Positions 31,782 to 39,686 of a stretch of 42,344 nucleotides of DNA are shown piece after piece. Origin of the DNA: Acidobacteria bacterium 5-1 (lineage in GTDB: Bacteria; Acidobacteriota; Blastocatellia; Pyrinomonadales; Pyrinomonadaceae); assembly GCA_002050455.1 (NCBI GenBank), contig MWZA01000170.1:1-42344 (forward strand), in the 5' to 3' direction. The position numbers and the translations under genes are program-made. The notes beneath the pieces were generated by a model. That model had not been told where the DNA came from. It saw only the letters and a program-made list of their open reading frames with translations, and ran no database searches. The first letter of the stretch is position 1. The number at the start of each line of letters is the position of its first letter.

Positions 31782-31839
31782 AGTGCTAAACGGTAAGTGG
31801 TAGCGGTTAATTTCCACTTACCACTTACCGTTTAGCACT
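31782..31839. repeat. Seven-base repeat palindrome between surA-like and S4 genes
   Basis: A perfect 21-base inverted repeat (31782-31802 and 31819-31839) is built of TAAGTGG-type words. No T-run follows, so termination is uncertain. The right arm ends 7 bases before the S4 start codon and could hide its ribosome-binding site. Confidence 0.8.
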
Positions 31840-31846
31840 AAAGAAG

Positions 31847-32143
31847 ATGCGTCTTGACCTTTTTCTAAAAGCCAGCCGTTTAATTCTGCGCCGAACTCTG
31901 GCGCAAAAATTTTGCGATGCCGGATTAGTAAAAATCAACGATTCAGCGGCGAAATCTTCGCGCGAAGTCAAAACGGGCGACGAGATTGAAATAAAAAAAG
32001 GAAATCGTTTAACAAAAGTAAAAATCCTTGAAGTTCCCGCCAAAAAACAAATTTCCCGCCAAGCAGCCGATAAACTCTATGAAGTTATTTCGGAAGAAAT
32101 TTTGGAAGAAGAAATACTGTTTGAGTTAAATTTCACTGATTAA
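31847..32143 (+). CDS. S4-domain RNA-binding protein (RqcP/HslR-like)
   Basis: This 98-residue protein has an N-terminal S4 domain: MRLDLFLKASRLILRRTLAQKFCDAGLVKINDSAAKSSREVKTGDEIEI, followed by a charged tail. Short stand-alone S4 proteins of this size include RqcP and Hsp15, which bind stalled 50S-peptidyl-tRNA complexes. The context does not confirm this. The strong palindrome just upstream leaves no room for a typical ribosome-binding site in an open form. Confidence 0.88.
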   Translation: MRLDLFLKASRLILRRTLAQKFCDAGLVKINDSAAKSSREVKTGDEIEIKKGNRLTKVKILEVPAKKQISRQAADKLYEVISEEILEEEILFELNFTD

Positions 32144-32152
32144 CGTAAAACT

Positions 32153-32989
32153 TTAGCTCTGTTTCTCGTTAACCGAAACAGGCGGCAGAAGAAAAAGTCC
32201 GAGCAGATAGAAAATAACGGCGAAAAATTGGATATAGCCTGTTCCGGCGGCAAAGCGCGGCAAATCAAATAGAAAGGTGAAAAATTCCTGCGTCGGATTT
32301 TCCAAGATTCCGCGCCACCAACTTTCGCTTGCCGGAGCGGTCAGATAAGCCAAAATCAAGTATTTTGAAACAAACGCGAGTGCGAACACGCTTCCCAAAC
32401 TCTGCAAAAGGCGTTTGCCTTGAAATTCGACAAACAGATTGTTCCAGAGCGTCCAGAAAAAACAGAACGCAAAAACCCAGAACGGCAAACCTTTTTCCGG
32501 CAAAAGCGAATTAAAAATTTGTATCGAAGCAAAGAAAAGTGTAATTAAAATCGTCGCGTTAGCAATATTTTTAAGCGTTGAAAAACTTTCGGAAAACCAG
32601 CCTTCGAGTTTCAGCAAACCTGCCCGAAAAAACAAAACAAGCAAAATTACGGCAAAAATCAAACAAACGAGCGGCGGTTTCAGAAAAATTAACGCGCTGT
32701 CCGCCGCGCTTAAACGCAACCCGCCGAGCAGCGTAACAGTCAGGAAAATCAGAGGCGAAAGGATGTATTGCAGGTAGAATTTTTGATTTTCGGTCTTTGG
32801 TTTTTGGTCTTTGACAATTTGATTTTTGGCTCGCGGCGCAACTTTAGTTTGCTCTTCATCACAATAATTAATGTCGTCGCTGCTTGAAACTTCCAATAAT
32901 TCGCCGTCTATTAATTCGCCGTCTATAATTTGCAAATTTTCGAAAGAATCATCTTCAACTTTGGACTCTGGACTTTGGACTTTGGACAT
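32153..32989 (-). CDS. Hypothetical membrane protein, about six helices
   Basis: This 278-residue protein has a soluble acidic N-terminus of about 70 residues and then six hydrophobic helices (about residues 73-95, 100-122, 140-162, 170-185, 195-215 and 245-270). The first residues MSKVQSPESKV and a later stretch VKDQKPKTENQK are coded by AAAGTCC and related seven-base tandem repeats. The soluble region thus seems to have been rewritten by repeat insertion. I recognise no family. The next gene upstream on the same strand ends 3 bases away, so they are likely an operon. Confidence 0.72.
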   Translation of the reverse strand: MSKVQSPESKVEDDSFENLQIIDGELIDGELLEVSSSDDINYCDEEQTKVAPRAKNQIVKDQKPKTENQKFYLQYILSPLIFLTVTLLGGLRLSAADSALIFLKPPLVCLIFAVILLVLFFRAGLLKLEGWFSESFSTLKNIANATILITLFFASIQIFNSLLPEKGLPFWVFAFCFFWTLWNNLFVEFQGKRLLQSLGSVFALAFVSKYLILAYLTAPASESWWRGILENPTQEFFTFLFDLPRFAAGTGYIQFFAVIFYLLGLFLLPPVSVNEKQS

Positions 32990-32992
32990 ATT

Positions 32993-33520
32993 TTACTTCC
33001 TTTCGCGCAAAACCTTGAACGGATTAAAATCATCTGCCGTAATATTCAAGCCTTCTTCAAATTCGTTTTTCAGTTCGACGGGCGTTTTCATCCGCAAATT
33101 TTCATCGTCGGATTTGAAATTTTTATCAAGCGCAATGACTTTATCAACTTCTTCCAGACCTTTTTTGAAAAGTTCATTGTCATTATAAACCTTGCCGAAT
33201 CCTTGTCTGTAAAAACTGTAAGTGATGTAAAACTGCGTTTTCGCGTCGCGCCGTTCGGGGTCGGCTCGCTGAAAATAATCCCGCGCCGCAATGAAATTAT
33301 CTTTTTTAAAAGCCGCTAAACCTGCATTAAATTTTTCTTGGTCAACTTCGTAAGTATTGGTTATAACCTGCGCTTTAGTCGTAACATTTTCGATGGTCGT
33401 CTGCGCTTTGGTCGGAACTTCGGTTAAAGACTTCGGCTCAACCAGATAAATCCAGATAATGAAAACGGCGTAAATTCCGGCAAGAATGATTCCGAGAAGT
33501 TGGATATGTTTTTCTTTCAT
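32993..33520 (-). CDS. Membrane-anchored TPR-like protein
   Basis: The start at 33520 (MKEKHIQLLGIILAGIYAVFIIWIYLVEP) is chosen because it gives a normal N-terminal membrane anchor; longer frames upstream are antisense to the amidohydrolase gene. The 175-residue product has a helical repeat-like soluble part (FNAGLAAFKKDNFIAARDYFQRADPERRDAKTQFYITYSFYRQGFGKVYNDNELFKKGLEEVDKVIALDKN), similar to tetratricopeptide motifs. Function unknown. Its first codons overlap a promoter-like sequence of the divergent amidohydrolase. Confidence 0.72.
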   Translation of the reverse strand: MKEKHIQLLGIILAGIYAVFIIWIYLVEPKSLTEVPTKAQTTIENVTTKAQVITNTYEVDQEKFNAGLAAFKKDNFIAARDYFQRADPERRDAKTQFYITYSFYRQGFGKVYNDNELFKKGLEEVDKVIALDKNFKSDDENLRMKTPVELKNEFEEGLNITADDFNPFKVLRERK

Positions 33521-33529
33521 TGGTATAAT
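33500..33529 (+). promoter_or_regulatory. Promoter-like sequence for the amidohydrolase genes
   Basis: TTGGAT (33500-33505) and TATAAT (33524-33529) are separated by 18 bases and lie 43 bases upstream of the amidohydrolase ATG. The site overlaps the 5' codons of the divergent gene. Confidence 0.55.
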
Positions 33530-33572
33530 CTGCCTGACTCTTAGAATACAACATTTATTAAGGAAAATCAGA

Positions 33573-35240
33573 ATGAAAAAAATGTTTGAAGTTCTTGCTC
33601 TTCTATTTTTTGTATGTTTAATTGTCGCAAATACAAACGCGCAGAAAATGTCGGTTGAGATGGTCGTCGTCAACGCTAAAGTGCGGACAATGGACACGGC
33701 AAAACCCAACGCCGAAGCGTTTGCCGTAGTGGGAAATAAAATAGTCGCGGTCGGCACAAACCAGGAAATTCGCGCGCTCGTCGGCGCGAACACAAAAATT
33801 TTAGACGCAAACGGAAAACTCGTTCTGCCGGGTTTTAACGACAGCCACGTTCACTTTTTAGAGGGCGGTTTTCAACTCTCGAATGTTGACTTGCGCGATG
33901 CGAAATCACCGCAGGAATTTGCGCGTCGAATTAAGGAATTTGCCGCGAAACTGCCAAAGGGACAATGGATTTTGGGCGGAAATTGGGACCACGAAAATTG
34001 GACACCGAACAATTTGCCGACAAAAGAATTGATTGATGCCGTAACGCCCGATAATCCGGTTTTTATTTCGCGGCTTGACGGACATATGGCGTTGGCAAAC
34101 AGTCTGGCGTTGAAAATGGCGCAGGTTACGAAAGACACGAAAGACGTTGCAGGCGGAGAAATTGTCCGCGATAAGAATGGTGAACCGACCGGCGTTTTGA
34201 AAGACGAAGCGATGTCGTATATTAATCGCATCATTCCCGAATTTTCGTTTGCCGAAAAAACAAATGCCGCGCAAGCCGCCACCGATTATGCCGCGAGTTT
34301 TGGCGTAACGAGTGTGCAGGATATGTCAACCGGAAACGATGTCGGCGTTTATCAGGAGTTGCTGCGGCAGGGAAAATTGAAGACACGGATTTACGGCGTT
34401 TCGCCGCTTCCGATTTGGCAAAGATTGGGAAATACGGGAATTCATTACGCCTTCGGCGACGAAATGCTGCGCGTTGGCGGTTTGAAAGGTTTTGCCGACG
34501 GAAGTTTGGGTTCGACCACCGCTTGGTTTTTCGAGCCGTATTTGGACGCGCCGAACTCGAAAGGCTTGATGGGCGCGGAAATGCCGAAGATGTTTGAAGA
34601 AGTGAAAAGTGCCGACAAAGCGAAACTGCAAATTATGATTCACGCCATCGGCGACCGAGCGAATGCGGAAATTTTGGACATTTATGAAAAAGTTGAAAAA
34701 GAAACCGGAATGCGCGACCAAAGATTTCGCATCGAACACGCGCAGCATATCAGACAGGAAGACATTCCGCGTTTCGGCAAATTGAAAGTTACTGCTTCGA
34801 TGCAGCCGTATCACGCGATTGACGACGGACGCTGGGCTTGGAAACGCTTGGATGAAAAGCGTTTGAAAGGAACTTATGCTTTTCGCACGCTGCTCGACAC
34901 GGGCGCACATCTCGCTTTCGGAACGGATTGGAATGTCGCGCCGCTCAATCCGATGCTCGGCATTTACGCGGCGGTAACGCGCCGGACGCTGGACGACAAA
35001 AATCCGAACGGATGGATTCCCGAACAAAAAATCTCGGTTGAAGAAGCAGTTCGTGCTTATACGATTGGTTCGGCTTACGCAGAGTTTCAAGACAACGTAA
35101 AAGGAACTTTAGCAGTCGGAAAATTAGCCGATTTCATAATTTTATCGGATGATATTTTTACGATAAATCCGGTCGAGATTGGGAAAACCCGAGTTTTGAC
35201 AACCGTTGTGGACGGGAAAGTCGTGTATGAAACCAAATGA
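33573..35240 (+). CDS. Secreted amidohydrolase, YtcJ-like (first copy)
   Basis: The ATG at 33573 after AAGGAAA gives 555 residues with a signal peptide (FEVLALLFFVCLIVANTNAQ). It is an amidohydrolase_3 family protein with metal ligands in LPGFNDSHVHF (HxH), IMIHAIGDRAN, RFRIEHAQHI and LAFGTDWNVAPLNP. The segment GGLKGFADGSLGSTTAWFFEPY is also typical. Relatives hydrolyse N-substituted formamides and other amides; substrate is unknown. A shorter paralogue follows after 66 bases. Confidence 0.92.
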   Translation: MKKMFEVLALLFFVCLIVANTNAQKMSVEMVVVNAKVRTMDTAKPNAEAFAVVGNKIVAVGTNQEIRALVGANTKILDANGKLVLPGFNDSHVHFLEGGFQLSNVDLRDAKSPQEFARRIKEFAAKLPKGQWILGGNWDHENWTPNNLPTKELIDAVTPDNPVFISRLDGHMALANSLALKMAQVTKDTKDVAGGEIVRDKNGEPTGVLKDEAMSYINRIIPEFSFAEKTNAAQAATDYAASFGVTSVQDMSTGNDVGVYQELLRQGKLKTRIYGVSPLPIWQRLGNTGIHYAFGDEMLRVGGLKGFADGSLGSTTAWFFEPYLDAPNSKGLMGAEMPKMFEEVKSADKAKLQIMIHAIGDRANAEILDIYEKVEKETGMRDQRFRIEHAQHIRQEDIPRFGKLKVTASMQPYHAIDDGRWAWKRLDEKRLKGTYAFRTLLDTGAHLAFGTDWNVAPLNPMLGIYAAVTRRTLDDKNPNGWIPEQKISVEEAVRAYTIGSAYAEFQDNVKGTLAVGKLADFIILSDDIFTINPVEIGKTRVLTTVVDGKVVYETK

Positions 35241-35306
35241 AGCCTTGCAAATTAGACCAAAGCGCGGAGCGTTCCCGCGCTCCGGTGCAGAGTTCAAATA
35301 TATACA

Positions 35307-36854
35307 ATGAAGATACTATGGCTGATTTTTTGTCTTTTGCCGTTTTATTTTCCGGCTTTTCCTCAAAACAAAACGGCTGACCTCGTTATCATAAACGCGA
35401 AAATTCGCACGATGGACAAAGAAAATCCGCAAGCCGAAGCCGCTGCCGTTACGGGTAATAAAATCTCCGCCGTCGGAACGAACAGGAAAATTCGCGCTTT
35501 AATCGGCGCAAAGACGAAAACCATTGACGCGGGCGGCAAACTTGTTCTGCCCGGTTTTAATGACAGCCACGTTCATTTTATGGGCATCGGCAATCAATTT
35601 TTCTCAATTGATTTACGCGAGGCGAAAACGCCGCAGGAAATTGTCGAGCGAATCAAATATTACGTCAAATTTCTTCCGAAAGGCAGTTGGATTTTGGGCG
35701 GCGGATGGAATCACGAAAATTGGATGCCGAACGAATTACCGACCAAAAAGTTGATTGATGCCGCAACGCCCGACCATCCGGTTTTTATTTATCATTCAAA
35801 TGCACGGATGGTGTTGACAAACAGTTTAGCTTTGAAAATGGCGGGCGTAAATAAAAATACGAAAGATGTCGAAGGCGGCTTAATTGTTCGTGATGAACAA
35901 GGTGAACCGACGGGAATTTTGAAAGATAAGGCAATTAACTTGGTCAAAGCGTCTGCTCCTAAAAATGCCATCAAAGACAAACTTGCGGCTGCCGAAACTG
36001 CTAGCAATTATGCCGCTTCATTAGGCGTAACCAGCGTGCAGGATATGCAATCGGATAACAATACAGATATTTTTCGGGAACTTGCGCGTCAGGGCAGATT
36101 GAAAACGAGAATTTATGATTGTTTGTCTTTATCCGAGTGGCAGAAATTAGCACAAGCCGGTGTTAAAAGAGCTAACGGCACGGCGATGCTTCGCAACGGG
36201 TGTTTGAAACATTTTTCCGAAGGCGATTCGGACTCAACGCCAAACTTGCTCAAAGATATTCTCGCGGCGGACAAGGCGGATTTACAGGTGATGATACACG
36301 CCATCGGAAATGAGGCAAATAATGAAGTCTTGACAATTTTTGAACGGGCAACAAAGGAAAACGGCGCAAAAGACCGCCGCTTCCGAATCGAACACGCGCA
36401 CAATGTTCGCCAAGAAGATTTAAGACGTTTCAGCAATTCAAAAATCATTGCTTCAATGCAGCCTTATCTTTTTTTCGGCGGAGTTTGGAATAATTCAGAG
36501 CCTTACCGTACGCTGCTTGATTCAGGCGCGGCTCTGGCTTTCGGTTCTGACGCGTCAATTACGGATTTCAATCCGCTTTATGGAATTTACGCGGCTGTAA
36601 ATCACAGAACTTCCGGCGGTAAAAGCGATATTTCCGACCAAACAATTTCGGTTGGAGAAGCAGTGCGAGCCTATACGGTCGGTTCGGCTTTCGCCGAATT
36701 TCAGGAAGATGTGAAAGGGACGATTTCAGTCGGGAAACTGGCTGATTTAGTTGTTTTGTCGGATGACATATTTACGATAAATCCGGCTGAGATTAAAAAA
36801 ACAAAGGTTTTGACAACGATTGTTGACGGAAAAATTGTTTATGAAGACAAGTGA
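35307..36854 (+). CDS. Secreted amidohydrolase paralogue (second copy, divergent active-site loops)
   Basis: This 515-residue protein has a signal peptide (ILWLIFCLLPFYFPAFPQ) and the same domain plan as its neighbour. HxH in FNDSHVHF, the later His in RFRIEHAHNV and Asp in FGSDASI remain. However, HAIGD has become HAIGN. The region around FADGSLGSTTAWFFEPY is replaced by a shorter HFSEGDSDSTPNLL. A segment with the GRWAWKRLDEKRLKG loop is also shortened. It is a tandem duplicate that has changed function or lost activity. A GC-rich palindrome lies in the gap between the two. Confidence 0.9.
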   Translation: MKILWLIFCLLPFYFPAFPQNKTADLVIINAKIRTMDKENPQAEAAAVTGNKISAVGTNRKIRALIGAKTKTIDAGGKLVLPGFNDSHVHFMGIGNQFFSIDLREAKTPQEIVERIKYYVKFLPKGSWILGGGWNHENWMPNELPTKKLIDAATPDHPVFIYHSNARMVLTNSLALKMAGVNKNTKDVEGGLIVRDEQGEPTGILKDKAINLVKASAPKNAIKDKLAAAETASNYAASLGVTSVQDMQSDNNTDIFRELARQGRLKTRIYDCLSLSEWQKLAQAGVKRANGTAMLRNGCLKHFSEGDSDSTPNLLKDILAADKADLQVMIHAIGNEANNEVLTIFERATKENGAKDRRFRIEHAHNVRQEDLRRFSNSKIIASMQPYLFFGGVWNNSEPYRTLLDSGAALAFGSDASITDFNPLYGIYAAVNHRTSGGKSDISDQTISVGEAVRAYTVGSAFAEFQEDVKGTISVGKLADLVVLSDDIFTINPAEIKKTKVLTTIVDGKIVYEDK

Positions 36855-36943
36855 GTTATAAAAAAGCATAGAAATTTTGTATAATCTTTGCCTGCACAAC
36901 TTAATTTTTGAAAAATTAGAAATTTATTTAGGAGTGTTTATCA

Positions 36944-37462
36944 ATGAAAAACTTTTTATATTTAGTAATTTTACTTTCAGCTTTTTCATTTAGTGCGTTT
37001 GCCCAAGAAAAAATAGAAAAGGCAAAACCAACCGACACTGATAAAGCTGCAAATTTTGACGCTGACGGCAAAATAAAACGCGGTGCGCCGATAAGCAATG
37101 CGAAAAAGGTTTCGCTCGCAAGAGTATTAAAAGAGCCAAACAAATATGTCGGAAAAAACATTTTGGTTGAAGGCGTGATTGTCCGTTCCTGCAAAATAGA
37201 AGGCTGTTGGATGGAACTTACGCCGTCAAAGGATGCTCAATCGGTGCGCGTCAAATTCAAAGACCACGCCTTTTTTATTCCGCTTGATTCGGCGGGAATG
37301 AACGCGAAAGCCGAAGGCGTTTTCAGTATTAAAACTTTGAGCAAAAAAGAAGTCGACCATTTGATGAACGAAGACGGTGCAAAATTCGCCGACATTAACA
37401 AAGACGGCACGGTAACGGAAATTTCCTTTGAAGCGACAGGCGTTGAATTGACCAAGAAGTAA
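36944..37462 (+). CDS. DUF4920 secreted protein
   Basis: This 172-residue protein has a signal peptide (NFLYLVILLSAFSFSAFAQ) and the DUF4920 core KKVSLARVLKEPNKYVGKNILVEGVIVRSCKIEGCWMELTPSKDAQSVRVKFKDHAFFIPLDSAGMNAKAEGVF. The two cysteines in SCKIEGCWM could bind metal or form a disulfide; the fold is probably an OB-like beta barrel. A TATAAT at 36880-36885 lies 58 bases upstream. Function is not established. Confidence 0.88.
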   Translation: MKNFLYLVILLSAFSFSAFAQEKIEKAKPTDTDKAANFDADGKIKRGAPISNAKKVSLARVLKEPNKYVGKNILVEGVIVRSCKIEGCWMELTPSKDAQSVRVKFKDHAFFIPLDSAGMNAKAEGVFSIKTLSKKEVDHLMNEDGAKFADINKDGTVTEISFEATGVELTKK

Positions 37463-37561
37463 TTTGACGTTTTAAGTTCGGGTTTAGTTTTAGTAAAGTT
37501 TAGCCGCCTAAAGGCGGAACTCAAAACAACCTGCTTGGACAAAAGCTGCTACAAATACAAT

Positions 37562-37616
37562 ATAAAAATAAAAAGGTGAACAGTTTTTTGACAACTATTC
37601 ACCTTTTTATTTTTAT
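37562..37616. terminator. Bidirectional terminator
   Basis: A perfect 19-base inverted repeat (37562-37580 and 37598-37616) has a run of A on the left and T on the right, so it can end both the DUF4920 transcript and the convergent transglycosylase transcript. Confidence 0.9.
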
Positions 37617-37629
37617 AAATTGGGCGTGT

Positions 37630-39438
37630 TTATTTTGACGGAATTTTGATTTCGCGTCCGGCGAGTAAAGCCGAAGTTGTCAAGAGTCCGTTGAACTTAG
37701 CAAGTTCAGCCGCCGAAACGCCTTCGCGCAGCGCAATTTTCGCCACCGTGTCGCCGGCTTTCGCCTTGACTACGCGCACGCGACTGATATTCGCCGGAAC
37801 ATTCGGCGTGGTTGGACGCGAATAAACAATATTCTTTACACCGTTGCTTTGCGGCACAACAACTTTGCCACGCGGTGCGATTGCGCCGCCATTAGCCGCT
37901 ATTAAATCTTCAACACTAATGCCGGTGCGGTTAGATATATTCTGCCAACTTTCGCCTGCCGCAGTTTTTGTAACGGATGCCGTGTTCCGGCTTGATGCCG
38001 GAAGTTTTCTGAATAAAGCAACAACTTCATTGGCTTTTCCGGCGGGAACGCGCACGATGTACGGTTCTGGCGGCGATGTATTTGTGCGAAGTTCGGGATT
38101 GAGATAACGCAGATATTCAACCGTTGTGTCTGAAGCCTGTGCCAGAAGACTCAAATTGGTCGAAGGCGGAACGCGAATCTGGTCATACATCAATCGCGGC
38201 GCGGGGCGAATATGTCCGAAACCATATTGGCTCGGATTGTTGGCAATTAAAATTGTCGCTAAGATATTCGGCACATAGTTGCGCGTTTCCCGCGGCAAAT
38301 ACGGATAGGCAACCCAGAAGTTTGCAACTCCGGCGCGGCGGATGGCGCGGTCAACATTACCTTCGCCCGAATTATAAGCCGCCATTGCCAGTTCCCAATT
38401 GCCGTTATAACGATTGGCAAGAAATTTCAAATATCTTGCCGATGCGCGGGTCGCGCCTTCAAAACCATTCCTTTCGTCAACGTGAGCCGTGCGGCGAAGT
38501 CCGAAGCGTGCACCCGTTCCCGGAATAAACTGCCAGAGACCGGAAGCCGCCGCCCACGAAAGTGCCGACGGTTTCCACGCGCTTTCAACTTGTCCGAGCC
38601 ATGCGACATTTTCGGGAACGCCTTCTTCGCGGAAAGTTCGGCGAGCCATCTGCATAAACATTCCCGAACGGTAAAGTCCGGTTGACATTGTGGCACGCCC
38701 GCGTCCTTGATAATAATTAACAAATTGCTGAATCATCGGATGAACTTGAAAACTAAATCCGAGTGATTTATTGGAAACGGCGTATTGAATGTATTGATAT
38801 TGCTGCTGGGCGACGGGATTATTTTCGATTTGCTGTTCTTCCGGTGTCAGTTCGAGTTTTGCCAACTCGTCAAGCGGTGAGGCTTCAAATCTTTGTTCGT
38901 TAAATCCAACCTGTCCGCTGTCGGTTTGCGTGCCGCCAACAACCGAAGTAATCAAAGCCTTATTGTTAGCTGCGTCCGCAGCAGGCGGCGCGGCTTGGAC
39001 AATTTTGGCAATTTCATCTGCCGTCTTATTGTCAATATTCCAGCCGCAAGTCGCTGACAGACTGCGGATGTTCGGTTGTTGACTTGACGGAAATTCAATA
39101 CGGTAGACTGTTTCAATCAATTGATTGTAACAATCGCTCAACCTTTGATTTCTCTGCACGTTAAGCGTCGAATACAAAAAAACTTCGACCGACTTGTCAA
39201 ATTTTTCGCCTGCCTGCGAGCGAAGATTTTCTTTTAGCGCGGATAAGCCTTCTTTAAAGAGCGTGCCGGATTTATCGGTTACTAAGTTAACCTGTGCCTG
39301 ACTTTGCTCAACTTCCGGTGTTCGAGCGTTGTTCCTTCCGCTTGAACTCGAACTTGTAATTTGTCCGAAAGCGAAAGAAGCGGATATGAAAATTAAAATT
39401 GCGGTTAAACTGAAAACCTTAATAAGGTGTGTTTTCAT
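37630..39438 (-). CDS. Lytic transglycosylase with LysM domains (MltD-like)
   Basis: This 602-residue protein has a signal peptide (VFSLTAILIFISASFAFG). Residues about 50-240 are helical and rich in Gln. The SLT domain (about 255-400) has the catalytic Glu in VAWLGQVESAWKPSALSWAAASGLWQFIPGTGARFGL and AMAAYNSGEGNVDRAIRRAG. C-terminal LysM-type motifs follow (SVTKTAAGESWQNISNRTGISVEDLIAANGG and VVKAKAGDTVAKIALREGVSAAELAKFNGL). It cleaves peptidoglycan strands to 1,6-anhydro-muropeptides in the periplasm. Confidence 0.94.
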   Translation of the reverse strand: MKTHLIKVFSLTAILIFISASFAFGQITSSSSSGRNNARTPEVEQSQAQVNLVTDKSGTLFKEGLSALKENLRSQAGEKFDKSVEVFLYSTLNVQRNQRLSDCYNQLIETVYRIEFPSSQQPNIRSLSATCGWNIDNKTADEIAKIVQAAPPAADAANNKALITSVVGGTQTDSGQVGFNEQRFEASPLDELAKLELTPEEQQIENNPVAQQQYQYIQYAVSNKSLGFSFQVHPMIQQFVNYYQGRGRATMSTGLYRSGMFMQMARRTFREEGVPENVAWLGQVESAWKPSALSWAAASGLWQFIPGTGARFGLRRTAHVDERNGFEGATRASARYLKFLANRYNGNWELAMAAYNSGEGNVDRAIRRAGVANFWVAYPYLPRETRNYVPNILATILIANNPSQYGFGHIRPAPRLMYDQIRVPPSTNLSLLAQASDTTVEYLRYLNPELRTNTSPPEPYIVRVPAGKANEVVALFRKLPASSRNTASVTKTAAGESWQNISNRTGISVEDLIAANGGAIAPRGKVVVPQSNGVKNIVYSRPTTPNVPANISRVRVVKAKAGDTVAKIALREGVSAAELAKFNGLLTTSALLAGREIKIPSK

Positions 39439-39686
39439 TAAGTTCGTCTATACTCCTCATAATTTATTTTGGGGTTAGGGCGAATCGGTAAAACGACCTA
39501 AATGTTATAAGCATTAGAACATCTAACGCCAATTGCTCAAAAAAGTTTCTTTATTTGTCGTTAAGATTTATTTTTCAAGACAGAAAACTTTTCCAAAGTA
39601 TCACACGAAAACAGCAGTGTCAAAGTGCATCTATACAAATAAAAACCGAGTGTTATCTAAACCATTGAGAAAACTTACGGGTTCTA

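Noticed and set aside
37844-38723. Several ORFs opposite or within the transglycosylase gene
   Set aside because: They are frame shadows of a well-supported SLT/LysM gene, with basic, low-complexity translations.
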